Made by a program: the position numbers and the translations under genes. From the NCBI GenBank assembly GCA_934132925.1, contig CAKPAL010000003.1, positions 1 to 37,106 of the forward strand: a stretch of 37,106 nt of DNA, read 5' to 3'. This DNA is from an uncultured Bacilli bacterium. GTDB taxonomy: Bacteria; Bacillota_I; Bacilli_A; RF39; UBA660. The notes beneath the pieces were generated by a model. The model was not told the DNA's origin, made no database searches, and was given only the letters and a program-made list of their open reading frames with translations. This document shows, piece after piece, positions 23,693 to 32,464 of this stretch (the first letter of the stretch is position 1; each line of letters begins with the position of its first letter).

Positions 23693-25501
23693 TTATCTTT
23701 TAACAAAGTATTCGTCATACCATTTAAGGAAACTATAGACAGCCCATATCTTTCGATAGTTATCTTTCTTTCTATCGCGATGTTCATCTAGTATTTTTAT
23801 TAAATAATCTGTATTAAATAATTCTTTAGAGATATCAGTATTAAAAGTAGTTTTTATTTCATTATAGAAATCATCTTCTCTTATCCATTCTCTAATTGGG
23901 ACTGGAAAGCCTAATTTCTTTTTCTTATAAGCATCGTTAGGGATAACTTTTTTAGCGGCATTTCTTAAGGCTACTTTAGTTGTGCCATCACTTACTTTAT
24001 AATTTTTAGGTAATTTTCTGGCTATATCAAATACTTTTATATCTGTAAATGGTACTCTAGATTCTATTGAATGAGCCATAGTCATTTTATCTACGATGGC
24101 TAAAATATTATTACTTAAGAAATATCTTATATCAACCGCTAGCATCTTATCTAGTTTGTCAGAAGATTTGTATTCTTCATAGACATCTTTTACGATATCT
24201 TTATTTTTGATATAGTTATCTATTTTTAGGACATCTTTTAATTCATCATCATAATATGTTCTATTAATACTAACATAAGATTCTTCTAATGGAAGACCTC
24301 TTCGAATAATATATCTTGTGATTTTATTTTTAGGTAAAATTTTGCAAATTCCAGCCATAGTTCTTCTTACAAATAATGGTAGCTTAGTATAAAAGTTATC
24401 ATCATAGCTATTATAGCCTCCAAAGAACTCATCAGCACCTTCACCAGATAATACTACTTTAACATCTTTGCTGGCAAGTCTTGATAAGAAATATACGGCA
24501 ATAGCGCAGCCATCAGCAGTTGGTTCATCCATGTGATAGTAGACTTCACTTAGAGCTTGCATGTATTCTTCTTTGCTTATTTTCTCACTAATATTTTTTA
24601 TGTTTAATTTATCAGTTAAATCTTTAGCATAATCTATTTCGTTATATTTGGCTAAATCGAAGCCAATAGTATATGTTTTATCTGGTCTTGCAAGACTAAC
24701 TAGATAAGATGAGTCTACTCCACTAGATAGGAAAGAACCAACTTCAACATCACTAATTAAATGATGCTCAGTAGAATCTTTCATAGCGGTACTTATGTCA
24801 TTTACTACTTCATCAAAACTTTCGTTAGTTTTGTCAAACTCAACTTTGAAATATCTTTCGATAGTTATCTTTCTCTTTTTAACATCTATAGTCATTGAAT
24901 GACCTTGTGGTAATCTATATACTCCTTTAAAGAAGGTTTCATCAGTAGGAGTAAAACTAAAGGTTAAATAGGCTCCGAGTAATTCTTTATTTAATTCTTT
25001 TTTAAACGTTGGATATGCTAAAAAACTTTTTATTTCTGAACCAAATAGAATGGTGTCACCATCTTGATAATAGTATAATGGTTTTATTCCAAAATGATCT
25101 CTTGATATGAATATTTCATTCTTGTTTTTATCATAGATAGCATAAGCAAACATACCTCTTAATTTTTTTGGTAGTTCGTGTCCCCACTTTTCATAGCCGT
25201 GTAAGATTACTTCGGTATCTGACTCTGTTTCAAATTTATATTCAGTAAGTTCTTTTTTTAGTTCTTTATAATTATATACTTCGCCATTATAGACAATAAG
25301 TATACTTTTATCTTCATTATATATAGGTTGATTTCCTCCTGCTAAATCTATTATTGATAATCTTCTTTGACCTAGTGCTACATCACCTTCGATGAATAAT
25401 CCTTCGGCATCTGGTCCACGATGAAGAATCATATCATTCATATCTTTGATTAGTTTTTTCTTATTTTTGTCTTTACTTATTATTCCATTTATTCCACACA
25501 T
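23693..25501 (-). CDS. asnB: Asparagine synthetase, glutamine-hydrolysing
   Basis: 602 residues, usual length. An N-terminal glutaminase domain with catalytic Cys2 (MCGINGI), HRGPDAEG, GQRRLSIIDL and YNGEVYNYKEL. A C-terminal synthetase domain with the PP-loop SSGVDSS, VVLSGEGADEFFGGY and the SIESRVPF segment. It makes asparagine from aspartate, ATP and glutamine-derived ammonia in the cytoplasm. Start ATG follows GTGAGG. A perfect hairpin with T run ends only 30 bp upstream of the start, and a structured segment lies further upstream, which suggests attenuation (see findings). No T-box consensus is present. Confidence 0.96.
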   Translation of the reverse strand: MCGINGIISKDKNKKKLIKDMNDMILHRGPDAEGLFIEGDVALGQRRLSIIDLAGGNQPIYNEDKSILIVYNGEVYNYKELKKELTEYKFETESDTEVILHGYEKWGHELPKKLRGMFAYAIYDKNKNEIFISRDHFGIKPLYYYQDGDTILFGSEIKSFLAYPTFKKELNKELLGAYLTFSFTPTDETFFKGVYRLPQGHSMTIDVKKRKITIERYFKVEFDKTNESFDEVVNDISTAMKDSTEHHLISDVEVGSFLSSGVDSSYLVSLARPDKTYTIGFDLAKYNEIDYAKDLTDKLNIKNISEKISKEEYMQALSEVYYHMDEPTADGCAIAVYFLSRLASKDVKVVLSGEGADEFFGGYNSYDDNFYTKLPLFVRRTMAGICKILPKNKITRYIIRRGLPLEESYVSINRTYYDDELKDVLKIDNYIKNKDIVKDVYEEYKSSDKLDKMLAVDIRYFLSNNILAIVDKMTMAHSIESRVPFTDIKVFDIARKLPKNYKVSDGTTKVALRNAAKKVIPNDAYKKKKLGFPVPIREWIREDDFYNEIKTTFNTDISKELFNTDYLIKILDEHRDRKKDNYRKIWAVYSFLKWYDEYFVKR

Positions 25502-25531
25502 ATTAATACCTCACTTAATAATAGTATAACA

Positions 25532-25562
25532 CAAAAGAAAAAAAGTAAAAATATTTTTACTT
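25532..25562 (-). terminator. Terminator or attenuator just upstream of asnB
   Basis: Perfect 20-nt palindrome (25543-25562) followed on minus by a T run. Its end is 30 bp from the asnB start codon. It could terminate the upstream SPASM gene transcript, or act as a leader attenuator for asnB. A weak TATACT (25528-25523) follows it and could be a separate asnB promoter with a very short leader. Confidence 0.65.
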
Positions 25563-25633
25563 ATTATTTACTCTTTCTTTACAGTGTTTGTTTTTAAATG
25601 ATAGATTAGTAATAGATTTTTATATGGTCTTAA

Positions 25634-25693
25634 ATCAAATGACATGTATCATGAACTGGCAGCCAACTAATCACAATTTGTAGTCGGTTCGCA
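25634..25693 (-). other. Structured RNA segment between the SPASM gene and asnB
   Basis: On minus, GTACATG pairs with CATGATAC (one bulge) and encloses a 7-bp helix CCGACTA/TAGTTGG (one G-U pair) with an 11-nt loop and asymmetric internal loops. The G-U pair favours folding of the minus strand. GC content is higher than in the flanks. It starts about 25 bp after the SPASM gene stop and ends about 70 bp before the terminator. It matches no riboswitch or T-box that I recognise. Confidence 0.45.
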
Positions 25694-25718
25694 TGTACTA
25701 ATATCTTCTACATAATCT

Positions 25719-26540
25719 TTACTTATTCTTTTTATTAAATCTTTCTTTATAAGAACAATGCTTACATATATCTAAATATACTTTGTTATCATTAAATCCT
25801 TTAATAGTATTTTTAAATTTATTACTATTAAGAATATCTTCCATACTATCAGTAAAGATATTACCTAGATTACTTTCTCCTTCACTATCTAAGCAGCAGA
25901 TACTAACTACTCCATTTGATAAGATAGCTATTTGGCTTTTACCTCCTAGACAAGTACCTTCTTCTTTATAATAATTATTACTAATACTAGGCCAATCAAA
26001 CTTACTATCTAAACTTAAATATACTTTATTATCTAGTTTCATCTTATCATATAATTCATTTACTTTATACTTGAGTTTAATCATATCTAGATACTTATTA
26101 TTTAAGGTATCTAGACTTTTATCTAATGTCCAAAAGCGATAATTTATATAGGAATATTTTAATTTATCTACTACTTCAAATATATCTTCTAGATAGTTTT
26201 CTTTGTTGTTCTCACTATGTAATGATATATTTATTTGATATATATTATCATACTTATTTAGGGTATCTAATCTATCTTTTAGAAATACTCCATTAGTAGT
26301 TAGACATACTTTTTTATTATATTTCTTGCATATACTTAATATATCTTCTAAGTAATGATGGGTAAGTGGTTCTCCTTTGACATGTAGATAAATATAATCT
26401 GTATAGTCTTTGATTTTATTCATAGTTAATTCAAATTCATCTATACTCATTTTTTTTGTTCTTCGTTTTGTTTTACTACAAAATGAACATTTTAAATTAC
26501 ATATATTGGTTATCTCGATATATATTCTTTTAAATTTCAT
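25719..26540 (-). CDS. Radical SAM / SPASM-domain protein
   Basis: Start moved to ATG 26540, which has AGAGGT 6 bp upstream; the longer frame to 26600 overlaps the promoter. 273 residues. The radical SAM motif CNLKCSFC (residues about 12-19) follows an IEITN strand. HVKGEPLTHH and LTTNGVFLK are family motifs. The C-terminal part has CLGGKSQIAILSNGVVSICCLDSEGESNLGNI and a final CKHCSYKERF, the Cys pattern of a SPASM auxiliary-cluster domain. Such proteins modify peptides or act on sugars and cofactors. No precursor peptide gene was found next to it, so the substrate is unknown. Confidence 0.85.
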   Translation of the reverse strand: MKFKRIYIEITNICNLKCSFCSKTKRRTKKMSIDEFELTMNKIKDYTDYIYLHVKGEPLTHHYLEDILSICKKYNKKVCLTTNGVFLKDRLDTLNKYDNIYQINISLHSENNKENYLEDIFEVVDKLKYSYINYRFWTLDKSLDTLNNKYLDMIKLKYKVNELYDKMKLDNKVYLSLDSKFDWPSISNNYYKEEGTCLGGKSQIAILSNGVVSICCLDSEGESNLGNIFTDSMEDILNSNKFKNTIKGFNDNKVYLDICKHCSYKERFNKKNK

Positions 26541-26565
26541 ATTAATACCTCTTTTGCTATTTAGT

Positions 26566-26594
26566 ATTATATAATATTTATTATTTCTATGCAA
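26566..26594 (-). promoter_or_regulatory. Promoter for the SPASM gene
   Basis: TTGCAT (26594-26589), 17-bp spacer, TATAAT (26571-26566). Confidence 0.75.
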
Positions 26595-26616
26595 TAGCAT
26601 GATGTTCTTTTGTTTT

Positions 26617-26642
26617 CTAATCTAGTCTATGGTCTAGATTAG
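26617..26642. other. Perfect inverted repeat upstream of the SPASM promoter
   Basis: CTAATCTAG/CTAGATTAG, 9-bp arms and 8-bp spacer, centred about 35 bp upstream of the -35 box. No T run on either strand. It could be an operator; this is inference. Confidence 0.35.
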
Positions 26643-26777
26643 TGTCTCATTAGACCTATTATATTCGCAGTGAATACTATTTTGAAAAAAGAATTAGTTT
26701 GGATATGTTAGTCCTTTGGTAATTACCCCGAATATGATGAATATGGTTGATATTTATTTTTAAACAATGAATGTTGG

Positions 26778-26814
26778 TTAAAAATAACACTGTAAGACAC
26801 TAAGGCTTACAGTG
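26778..26814 (-). terminator. Terminator of nth
   Basis: Nine-bp stem CACTGTAAG/CTTACAGTG with 9-nt loop, then TTATTTTTAA on minus. The stop codon (26800-26802) is in the loop. Confidence 0.8.
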
Positions 26815-27432
26815 AACAGAATAATATTTACAGATATCTTTCAACTTACAATTAGTACATTCTGGTTTTTGACTTTTACATTTATATCTACCAAAGAATA
26901 CTAGTTGATGATGGACTTTACTTAAACTTTCTTTTGGAAATAACTTAGTTAGTTTTTCTTCTACTTCTAGTACATCATCATCTTCATCTGCTAAATTAAG
27001 TCTCTTACTTACTCTATTTACATGGGTATCTACCGCTACTAGAGGTTCATTATAGATAACTGATAAAAAGACATTTATCGTTTTACGACCTACACCGGGT
27101 AATTTACTTAAGTATTCACGGTCATTTGGGATAGTCTTTATATTATCTTTAACTAGTATGCTAGCTATCTCTTTGATATAAATAGCCTTCTTTTTATAGG
27201 TTCCTATAGGCTTAATTATTTTTTCAATATCTTCAGTAAGAGCATTGCTTATTTTACTCAAGGTATCATATTTTTTGAATAGTTCTTTATTAACCATATT
27301 TACTCTTTTATCAGTTGTTTGAGCACTCATGACGATAGCTAATAGTAATTCATAATCTTTACTATACTCTAGTTCACATATAGGATTTGGATATAATTCA
27401 TCTAGATAATTTGTTATTTTATTAATCATCAT
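26800..27432 (-). CDS. nth: Endonuclease III
   Basis: 210 residues, typical length. DNA glycosylase and AP lyase for oxidised pyrimidines. It shows the helix-hairpin-helix LPGVGRKTINVF with the catalytic Lys, the catalytic Asp in VDTHVNRVSKRL, and the C-terminal iron-sulphur loop C-x6-C-x2-C-x5-C (CKSQKPECTNCKLKDIC). It overlaps the end of dnaD by 11 bp; the dnaD-nth order is that of Bacillus. Confidence 0.96.
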   Translation of the reverse strand: MMINKITNYLDELYPNPICELEYSKDYELLLAIVMSAQTTDKRVNMVNKELFKKYDTLSKISNALTEDIEKIIKPIGTYKKKAIYIKEIASILVKDNIKTIPNDREYLSKLPGVGRKTINVFLSVIYNEPLVAVDTHVNRVSKRLNLADEDDDVLEVEEKLTKLFPKESLSKVHHQLVFFGRYKCKSQKPECTNCKLKDICKYYSVHCKP

Positions 27433-28072
27433 TTAACCAATCGTAGTAGAAGGGTTCAGCTTCTTCTTTTTTACTTTCACGCATTTTAGTTTTGCCATTT
27501 ATGACATCTTGCTTAGTCTTATATCCTTTTTTTCGCCATGAGTATAGTACTGTTTCAATATATCTTAAACTATTTGCACCATTATAAATTGCTTCTTTTA
27601 GGGCTTCCATTATTAGTTCATGAGAGAAGTTATCATCAATCCAACTTTTTATTACTTGGCATTCCATTGGAGAGATAGTTCTTCCAAATTCACTTTCGAA
27701 GATAGAAAAGATATCACTATTATCTAAGGTCTTTTCTTCTTTTTTATCTCCGACTAGAATAGTCATTATTTTACTATATAGTAAATCTAAAGAGATATAC
27801 TCTGCTCTTTTACCATCAGTATTTTTTTCAACAGTAATAGATATTATTTTCTTTTCATTTAGGTTATTTAGTAATTCCATTACTTTATATTTATCCATTC
27901 CTAAACTTATAGAAATGGTTTCTGGGTCATATATTACTTTATCTCCCATATCAATTATAAATATTAAAACTATTAATTCTTCTTCGGTTATACCAAGTCT
28001 AATATAGTAATTAAAGAGAAATCTTGGTAAAACAATTGGTTTCATTTTTAGTATGTTTTCTAACTTTTCCAT
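27422..28072 (-). CDS. dnaD: DNA replication initiation protein DnaD
   Basis: 216 residues. The N-terminal winged-helix DDBH1 domain (LPRFLFNYYIRLGITEEELIVLIFIIDM, YDPETISISLGM) and the C-terminal DDBH2 domain (FSIFESEFGRTISPMECQVIKSWI and NSLRYIETVLYSWRKKG, where YIx3IL..W is the DNA-binding motif) match B. subtilis DnaD. It helps load the replicative helicase at the origin and at restart sites. Its start overlaps the last base of the stop codon of the upstream TseB-like gene. Confidence 0.95.
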   Translation of the reverse strand: MEKLENILKMKPIVLPRFLFNYYIRLGITEEELIVLIFIIDMGDKVIYDPETISISLGMDKYKVMELLNNLNEKKIISITVEKNTDGKRAEYISLDLLYSKIMTILVGDKKEEKTLDNSDIFSIFESEFGRTISPMECQVIKSWIDDNFSHELIMEALKEAIYNGANSLRYIETVLYSWRKKGYKTKQDVINGKTKMRESKKEEAEPFYYDWLNDD

Positions 28073-28485
28073 TATATACCTCCTACTGTGATTTCAAATG
28101 CGTACTCATAATTTTCGGCATCGTAATATTTATAGATAAGGCTATTTTTGGTTCTTTCTTTTTCTTCGTAGTATAAATTGCCTCTTCTATAAGATAGTGG
28201 ATTGTTACTTTGGTAGAGGTCTATTAACGGTAGTTCTTTAATGGTATCGTAGTTTAGGTCTAGAACTATTACTTTGGTATCATTTTTTATGATATAATAG
28301 TTATTACTTTTATTTACATAGTTAATATTTTTTATGTTGGTATTATCATAAATACTTTTTAATATTTTTTGTTCGTATTTATCATTATTTATACAAGGGA
28401 CCGCTACTACACTAAAGATTATGATGAGAATGGTTAGTACTCCTAGTAAGTATATGGTTATTTGTTTTTTCTTTTTACTTCGCAT
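28072..28485 (-). CDS. TseB-like (DUF5590/YpmB) single-pass membrane protein
   Basis: 137 residues: Lys-rich tail, one TM helix (about 9-30), then an extracytoplasmic domain with YYIIKNDTKVIVLDLNYDTIKEL. In B. subtilis ypmB/tseB lies a few genes before dnaD-nth and encodes a similar small anchored protein with PepSY-like folds that regulates a wall synthase. The assignment rests mainly on this gene order and the matching topology; the sequence likeness is weak. GGAGG precedes the ATG. Confidence 0.6.
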   Translation of the reverse strand: MRSKKKKQITIYLLGVLTILIIIFSVVAVPCINNDKYEQKILKSIYDNTNIKNINYVNKSNNYYIIKNDTKVIVLDLNYDTIKELPLIDLYQSNNPLSYRRGNLYYEEKERTKNSLIYKYYDAENYEYAFEITVGGI

Positions 28486-28510
28486 TAATATCCTCCAATT
28501 AACTGTTTCT

Positions 28511-28539
28511 ATTATACTATGAAATTGGCTTTTTGTGAA
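28511..28539 (-). promoter_or_regulatory. Promoter for tseB-like/dnaD/nth operon
   Basis: TTCACA (28539-28534), 17-bp spacer, TATAAT (28516-28511). The -35 sits inside the 3' end of the lipoprotein gene. Confidence 0.65.
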
Positions 28540-29107
28540 TAGTTTTTCCTCTTATTTTGGATGCTTCTACTTGATAATCGTTATCTTTTAAGGTAATGGT
28601 TGTTATGGTATCTTCACTTATGGTGATAGTATCTATCCATACTTTGGCTAGTGAATACATGAACTTATAGTTAAACTTGGTATAGGCATCATATATTAGA
28701 ATATTGTTATCGTTTAGGGTAATATTGAAATCATTATCTATTTTATGGAGGTAAATAAAATGACATGTTTGATAGTTGTCTTGATCTAGTTCTTTTTTAT
28801 AGATACATATTTTTTGGTTATTTAAAAGGATATTTATTTTGTCATCAGTGTATATTGTTAGGTTATTTATTTTGATATTTTGAGTGGTCATTAAATTGAT
28901 TAGATAGTCATAAGTAGTACTTGGCTTGGTACTATCCATGATTATGAGATAAAAGATATTATCTTTATTTATTAGGATTTCAGTATTATTTTTAGTTTTA
29001 ATAAATCTAATGGAATTGTCTTCGAGAAAATTATAGTCTTCTTTTTCTTTAGAAAGATAAGTACAGGAACATAGTGTTAAACATAATAAAAGATATAGGT
29101 ATTTCAT
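28517..29107 (-). CDS. Putative lipoprotein, function unknown
   Basis: 196 residues. Short N-terminus MKYLYLLLCLTLCSC with a lipobox (LTLC-S, lipid-modified Cys about residue 13), so it is predicted to be anchored to the outer face of the membrane. The rest is beta-strand rich (ILINKDNIFYLIIMDS..., INNLTIYTDDKINILLNN, NITLNDNNILIYDAY) without a family that I recognise. The C-terminal part shows repeated ITLxDN patterns. It lies 33 bp after cca, behind a terminator, and no good promoter was seen in that gap, so expression may depend on read-through. Confidence 0.7.
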   Translation of the reverse strand: MKYLYLLLCLTLCSCTYLSKEKEDYNFLEDNSIRFIKTKNNTEILINKDNIFYLIIMDSTKPSTTYDYLINLMTTQNIKINNLTIYTDDKINILLNNQKICIYKKELDQDNYQTCHFIYLHKIDNDFNITLNDNNILIYDAYTKFNYKFMYSLAKVWIDTITISEDTITTITLKDNDYQVEASKIRGKTIHKKPIS

Positions 29108-29129
29108 ACTTATTAATATGTTTTATAAT

Positions 29130-29170
29130 AAAAAAAAGACTAATTATATTGTTTTATTATATAGTCTTTT
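29130..29170 (-). terminator. Terminator of cca
   Basis: AAAAGACTA/TAGTCTTTT stem with A/T-rich inner pairing, then eight T on minus. The stop codon (29140-29142) is inside it. Confidence 0.75.
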
Positions 29171-30231
29171 AGTTTATCATAATCATTTTCTATTTCTTTA
29201 TTTAGGATTTTCTTTTCTAAATCATCCATGATATCTTTAATATATTTGCCTGGTTCTTTATTTAATATTGTAGCTATATCTCTTCCATTTACTTTTATTT
29301 CACTTCTGGTAAGGATTGGTAGTTCGGTTTTCATTTTATTTAGTTTTCGTTTAGATAATCCTTTGATGTCAGAGTAGACGGTACATAGGTATAGGCCATA
29401 TTTATATAGGAGATAATTATCGATGTCTTCATATTTTAATAGTTCTCTTAGGGCTTTCATTTGTTCTTTTTCTAGTTTGGTAAAGGGATAAATATCATCG
29501 ACTTCTAACTGACTCCAGATGCCTATTAGGTCAGGGCATAATACGATATTGTTTAGTTTATTTATATCTAGAGCACTAGTTAGGTTTAGAGAAATAAGTA
29601 ATTTACGACCTTTTTCTTTATTCTTTGATGAGAATATTTTATCTAATTCTTCTTTTTTTCTTTCCATCGATAAGTTCTTTAATAAATAACTATACTTTCC
29701 TAGATAGTAATAGGTCTTCTTTTCAATATTTAAATCTAGTACGGTAGCAAATCTTATACATCTTAAGATACGAAGGGCATCTTCTTTAAAACGATACCTA
29801 GGATTACCAACGGTTTTTAATAGCCTTCTATCAAGGTCTTCGCGAACTTTTAGGAGGTCTATTATTTGGCCTTCTTTATCGATACATAATGTATTAATAG
29901 TAAAGTCTCTTCTTATTAGGTCTTTCTTTAAATCTTTGATATATTTTATCTTGACAGGTTTTCTATTTAATTCGTATTTTATTTCTTTTCTGAATGTTGT
30001 TACATCAAAACGATAGCCTTTATATAAGATAACAACACTTCCATATTGCATATCCGATACATGTACTTCTTCAAATAGGGTTAATATTTCTTTAGGAGTG
30101 GCACTAGTACATATATCAATATCATTACTTTTTCTTTGTAATAATTTATCTCTGACATAACCTCCAACAATATAGGCAGTATAACCATTTTCATTAAATA
30201 TTTTTAATATTTCAATTGCTTTTTCTTCCAT
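29140..30231 (-). CDS. cca: CCA-adding tRNA nucleotidyltransferase (class II)
   Basis: 363 residues. Head domain: YIVGGYVRDKLLQRKSNDIDICT (GG...DxD, with metal-binding acidic residues), then FDVTTFRKE, DLIRRDFTIN and YRFKEDALRILRCIRFA. It adds or repairs the 3'-CCA of tRNAs, in the cytoplasm. The protein ends about 30-40 residues shorter than many bacterial class II enzymes, with a reduced tail domain. It is possible that this organism splits A- and CC-adding functions, but only one gene is seen here. Confidence 0.93.
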   Translation of the reverse strand: MEEKAIEILKIFNENGYTAYIVGGYVRDKLLQRKSNDIDICTSATPKEILTLFEEVHVSDMQYGSVVILYKGYRFDVTTFRKEIKYELNRKPVKIKYIKDLKKDLIRRDFTINTLCIDKEGQIIDLLKVREDLDRRLLKTVGNPRYRFKEDALRILRCIRFATVLDLNIEKKTYYYLGKYSYLLKNLSMERKKEELDKIFSSKNKEKGRKLLISLNLTSALDINKLNNIVLCPDLIGIWSQLEVDDIYPFTKLEKEQMKALRELLKYEDIDNYLLYKYGLYLCTVYSDIKGLSKRKLNKMKTELPILTRSEIKVNGRDIATILNKEPGKYIKDIMDDLEKKILNKEIENDYDKLKDYIIKQYN

Positions 30232-30248
30232 AATACCTCTCTATATAT

Positions 30249-30276
30249 ATTATAGCAAAATATTAGAAAAATGCAA
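30249..30276 (-). promoter_or_regulatory. Promoter for cca
   Basis: TTGCAT (30276-30271), 16-bp spacer, TATAAT (30254-30249). The -35 overlaps the pilD terminator stem. Confidence 0.65.
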
Positions 30277-30300
30277 AGTAACTATTGGTACTTTACATTT
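30269..30300 (-). terminator. Terminator of pilC-pilD
   Basis: Twelve-bp stem AAATGTAAAGTA/TACTTTGCATTT (one G-U) with an 8-nt loop, on minus; short T tail. Confidence 0.8.
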
Positions 30301-30302
30301 TA

Positions 30303-31067
30303 TTATTTTATTATAAAATTAATTATGCTACTTATATCTACTTTTGATATATGAATAAGAATGGCCGCCATTGCTAGGAAAGGACCAAAAGGTATTAGGT
30401 TGTCTCTTCTGCTAATAAGAAGATATATGGCAATAGGAAAAGCTATAAAAGTGGCTAAAAAGATATCACATATCGATAAGGAATATCCTAAAACTAGGCC
30501 AAATAGAAACATTAGTTTTATGTCTCCTCCACCCATACTTTCTCTTTTAAATAGTTTATCTCCTAGTAACTTTATTACATACATGGTAGCAAAGGCTAGG
30601 ACTGCCGCTAGGACTTTTTCGGCAGTAAAGGTTAAGCCGTAGAAGATTAATTCTAATATTATTATTATTATAGAAGCGACCGCTATTACTTCATCAAGAA
30701 TTATCATATATTCAATATCACTTATAATTATTATTATGAGAGATGATATGAATATTAGACTAATTATTAGGTCATAACTTAATCCAAATGAATGATAACT
30801 TGTACAATATAAGGCCCCAGTTACTATTTCAACTATTAGATAACTAATTGGTATTTTGTTGTGACAACAACGACTTTTACCTTTTTGGATTAGATATGAG
30901 AAGATTGGTATTAATTCATACCATTTTAATTTATGGTTACAAGTATGACAATGACTACTAGGATAGATAATTGATTCATTATTTGATAGTCTTACCGCTA
31001 CTACATTTAGGAAACTACCAATAACACTTCCTAGTATAAACATCATAATATATATATATAATTCCAT
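30303..31067 (-). CDS. pilD: Prepilin peptidase / methylase (A24 family)
   Basis: 254 residues, about seven TM helices. N-terminal FILGSVIGSFLNVVAVRLSNNESIIYPSSHCHTCNHKLKWYELIPIFSYL with two CxxC-type pairs (CHTC and a later CC), the zinc-binding methylase loop. The catalytic aspartates are in SDIEYMIILDE and GGGDIKLMF. The enzyme cleaves the leader of type IV prepilins and methylates the new N-terminus, in the cytoplasmic membrane. It follows pilC by 9 bp. The Flp-type pilin at 18766-18987 has the expected cleavage site. The Bacillus name would be comC. Confidence 0.95.
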   Translation of the reverse strand: MELYIYIMMFILGSVIGSFLNVVAVRLSNNESIIYPSSHCHTCNHKLKWYELIPIFSYLIQKGKSRCCHNKIPISYLIVEIVTGALYCTSYHSFGLSYDLIISLIFISSLIIIIISDIEYMIILDEVIAVASIIIIILELIFYGLTFTAEKVLAAVLAFATMYVIKLLGDKLFKRESMGGGDIKLMFLFGLVLGYSLSICDIFLATFIAFPIAIYLLISRRDNLIPFGPFLAMAAILIHISKVDISSIINFIIK

Positions 31068-31075
31068 TTTATCAC

Positions 31076-32410
31076 CTACATAATGTTATTATAAATACTG
31101 AACATTGGTATAAAGATGGCCATTAGAATAACTCCTACAATAACTGCTAGAACAATTATCATTACTGGTTCGATTAAACTCTTTAATCTTTGAACAAGAT
31201 TCTTTTGTTCCTCTTCATAATAGATGGCTACATTTTCCATCATTGGTCCTAATCTACCGGTCTTCTCACCTGTTACAAGCATTTCATAGGCAATACGAGG
31301 GAATGCCCATTTATTTTCAAAGGCCCTTGAAAGACCTGCTCCTGTGGATAAGTTAGTTACAGCTTCTTTAATGATATCTTTGTATATTTCGTTATTAGTA
31401 ATTTTTCCTAACATTTCAATACTATCAGTAATAAAAACATCATGTTTGATTAATGAAGAGAATGTCTTGGTAAACATAACTACTTCATTATAGATTAAAA
31501 CATCCTTTATTACAGGTATGTGCATAGCAATATATTGTACAATATATCTAAATTGTTTGATATTTTTATACATTACTATTAGTATTACGATGATAGCCGC
31601 TAAAGCTAAGACTAATTTGATAATGTTATTTTTAACAAAAATGCTGACATTTATTAAAAACTTGGTTATACCTGGTAATTTAGCTCCTAATTGATCAAAG
31701 ATATTAACGAATTGTGGTACAACAAATAGTAATAGGAATGTTAAAACAATCATCGATACTACTAATACAACACTTGGATATGTAAGTGCTGATATGATTT
31801 GTTTTCTATTACTATCAGCAGTTTTATAATATGCTGCCATATCATCTAATGTTTCTGTTAAGTTACCGGTTAACTCTGAAGCCTTTAACATATTAATTAA
31901 TAATTTAGGAAAAACATTTCCTTGTCTAGCTAATGCTTCACTAAAATTAGCTCCTGTATTTAGTTCGTAACTTATTCTTTTAAATAAATCTTTCTTTTTT
32001 TTGCTTTTAGTTTGATCTTCTAAGATCTTGATAGAATCCGCTAATGGGATACCTGATTTGATATAAGTTGATAATTGGGTAAGCAAGAATGTTAAATCTT
32101 TATATCGCATTTCATTAGAAAATGTAAGAAAACCTCCTAGTTTACTTATTTTGGTAGGAGTAATTTCTGCTATTCGATAACCTTGAGTGGTTAGAAAAGA
32201 TTCAACATCAATCTTTCTGAAAGCATCAAAATAACCTTTGATTTGTTTACCGCTTTTATCGAAAGCAACATATTTAAATCTTATTTTTTCTCTATTAACA
32301 ACAGTATTCCCTGATACGGCCTGGTTAGATACATAAGTAGTGTTACCTACATTTCTATTTTGTACATGGGTATTTGTTCTCATATTATTATTTATTTGAT
32401 TACCATTCAT
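31076..32410 (-). CDS. pilC: Type IV pilus / type II secretion inner-membrane platform protein
   Basis: 444 residues. About 35 residues of Asn/Thr-rich disordered N-terminus precede an IRFKYVAFDKSGKQIKGYFDA module. Two T2SSF domains follow (each about 120 residues with AYYKTADSNRKQIISALTYPSVVLVVS and a second at EKTGRLGPMMENVAIYYEEEQKNLVQRLKSLIEPVMIIVLAVIVG). Three TM helices are typical. It is the PilC/GspF/ComGB platform that couples the assembly ATPase to pilin. The ATPase gene is not in this window. In an operon with pilD. Confidence 0.95.
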   Translation of the reverse strand: MNGNQINNNMRTNTHVQNRNVGNTTYVSNQAVSGNTVVNREKIRFKYVAFDKSGKQIKGYFDAFRKIDVESFLTTQGYRIAEITPTKISKLGGFLTFSNEMRYKDLTFLLTQLSTYIKSGIPLADSIKILEDQTKSKKKKDLFKRISYELNTGANFSEALARQGNVFPKLLINMLKASELTGNLTETLDDMAAYYKTADSNRKQIISALTYPSVVLVVSMIVLTFLLLFVVPQFVNIFDQLGAKLPGITKFLINVSIFVKNNIIKLVLALAAIIVILIVMYKNIKQFRYIVQYIAMHIPVIKDVLIYNEVVMFTKTFSSLIKHDVFITDSIEMLGKITNNEIYKDIIKEAVTNLSTGAGLSRAFENKWAFPRIAYEMLVTGEKTGRLGPMMENVAIYYEEEQKNLVQRLKSLIEPVMIIVLAVIVGVILMAIFIPMFSIYNNIM

Positions 32411-32435
32411 CTAATCACCCTCATATTCTTAATTT

Positions 32436-32464
32436 ATTATAACATAATTTCTAAACTTTTTTAA
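32436..32464 (-). promoter_or_regulatory. Promoter for pilC-pilD
   Basis: TTAAAA (32464-32459), 17-bp spacer, TATAAT (32441-32436). The -35 is weak, and it overlaps the divergent yqfQ promoter. Confidence 0.45.

Noticed and set aside
25502..25718. T-box leader for asnB
   Set aside because: No AGGGTGG-like T-box sequence or specifier stem could be found; likewise none in the short gap before glyQS.
3460..28445. Recurring ACTCCTACTA-like 10-mers at several sites
   Set aside because: They encode VGV inside N-terminal TM helices in the same frame; codon and hydrophobicity bias explain them.
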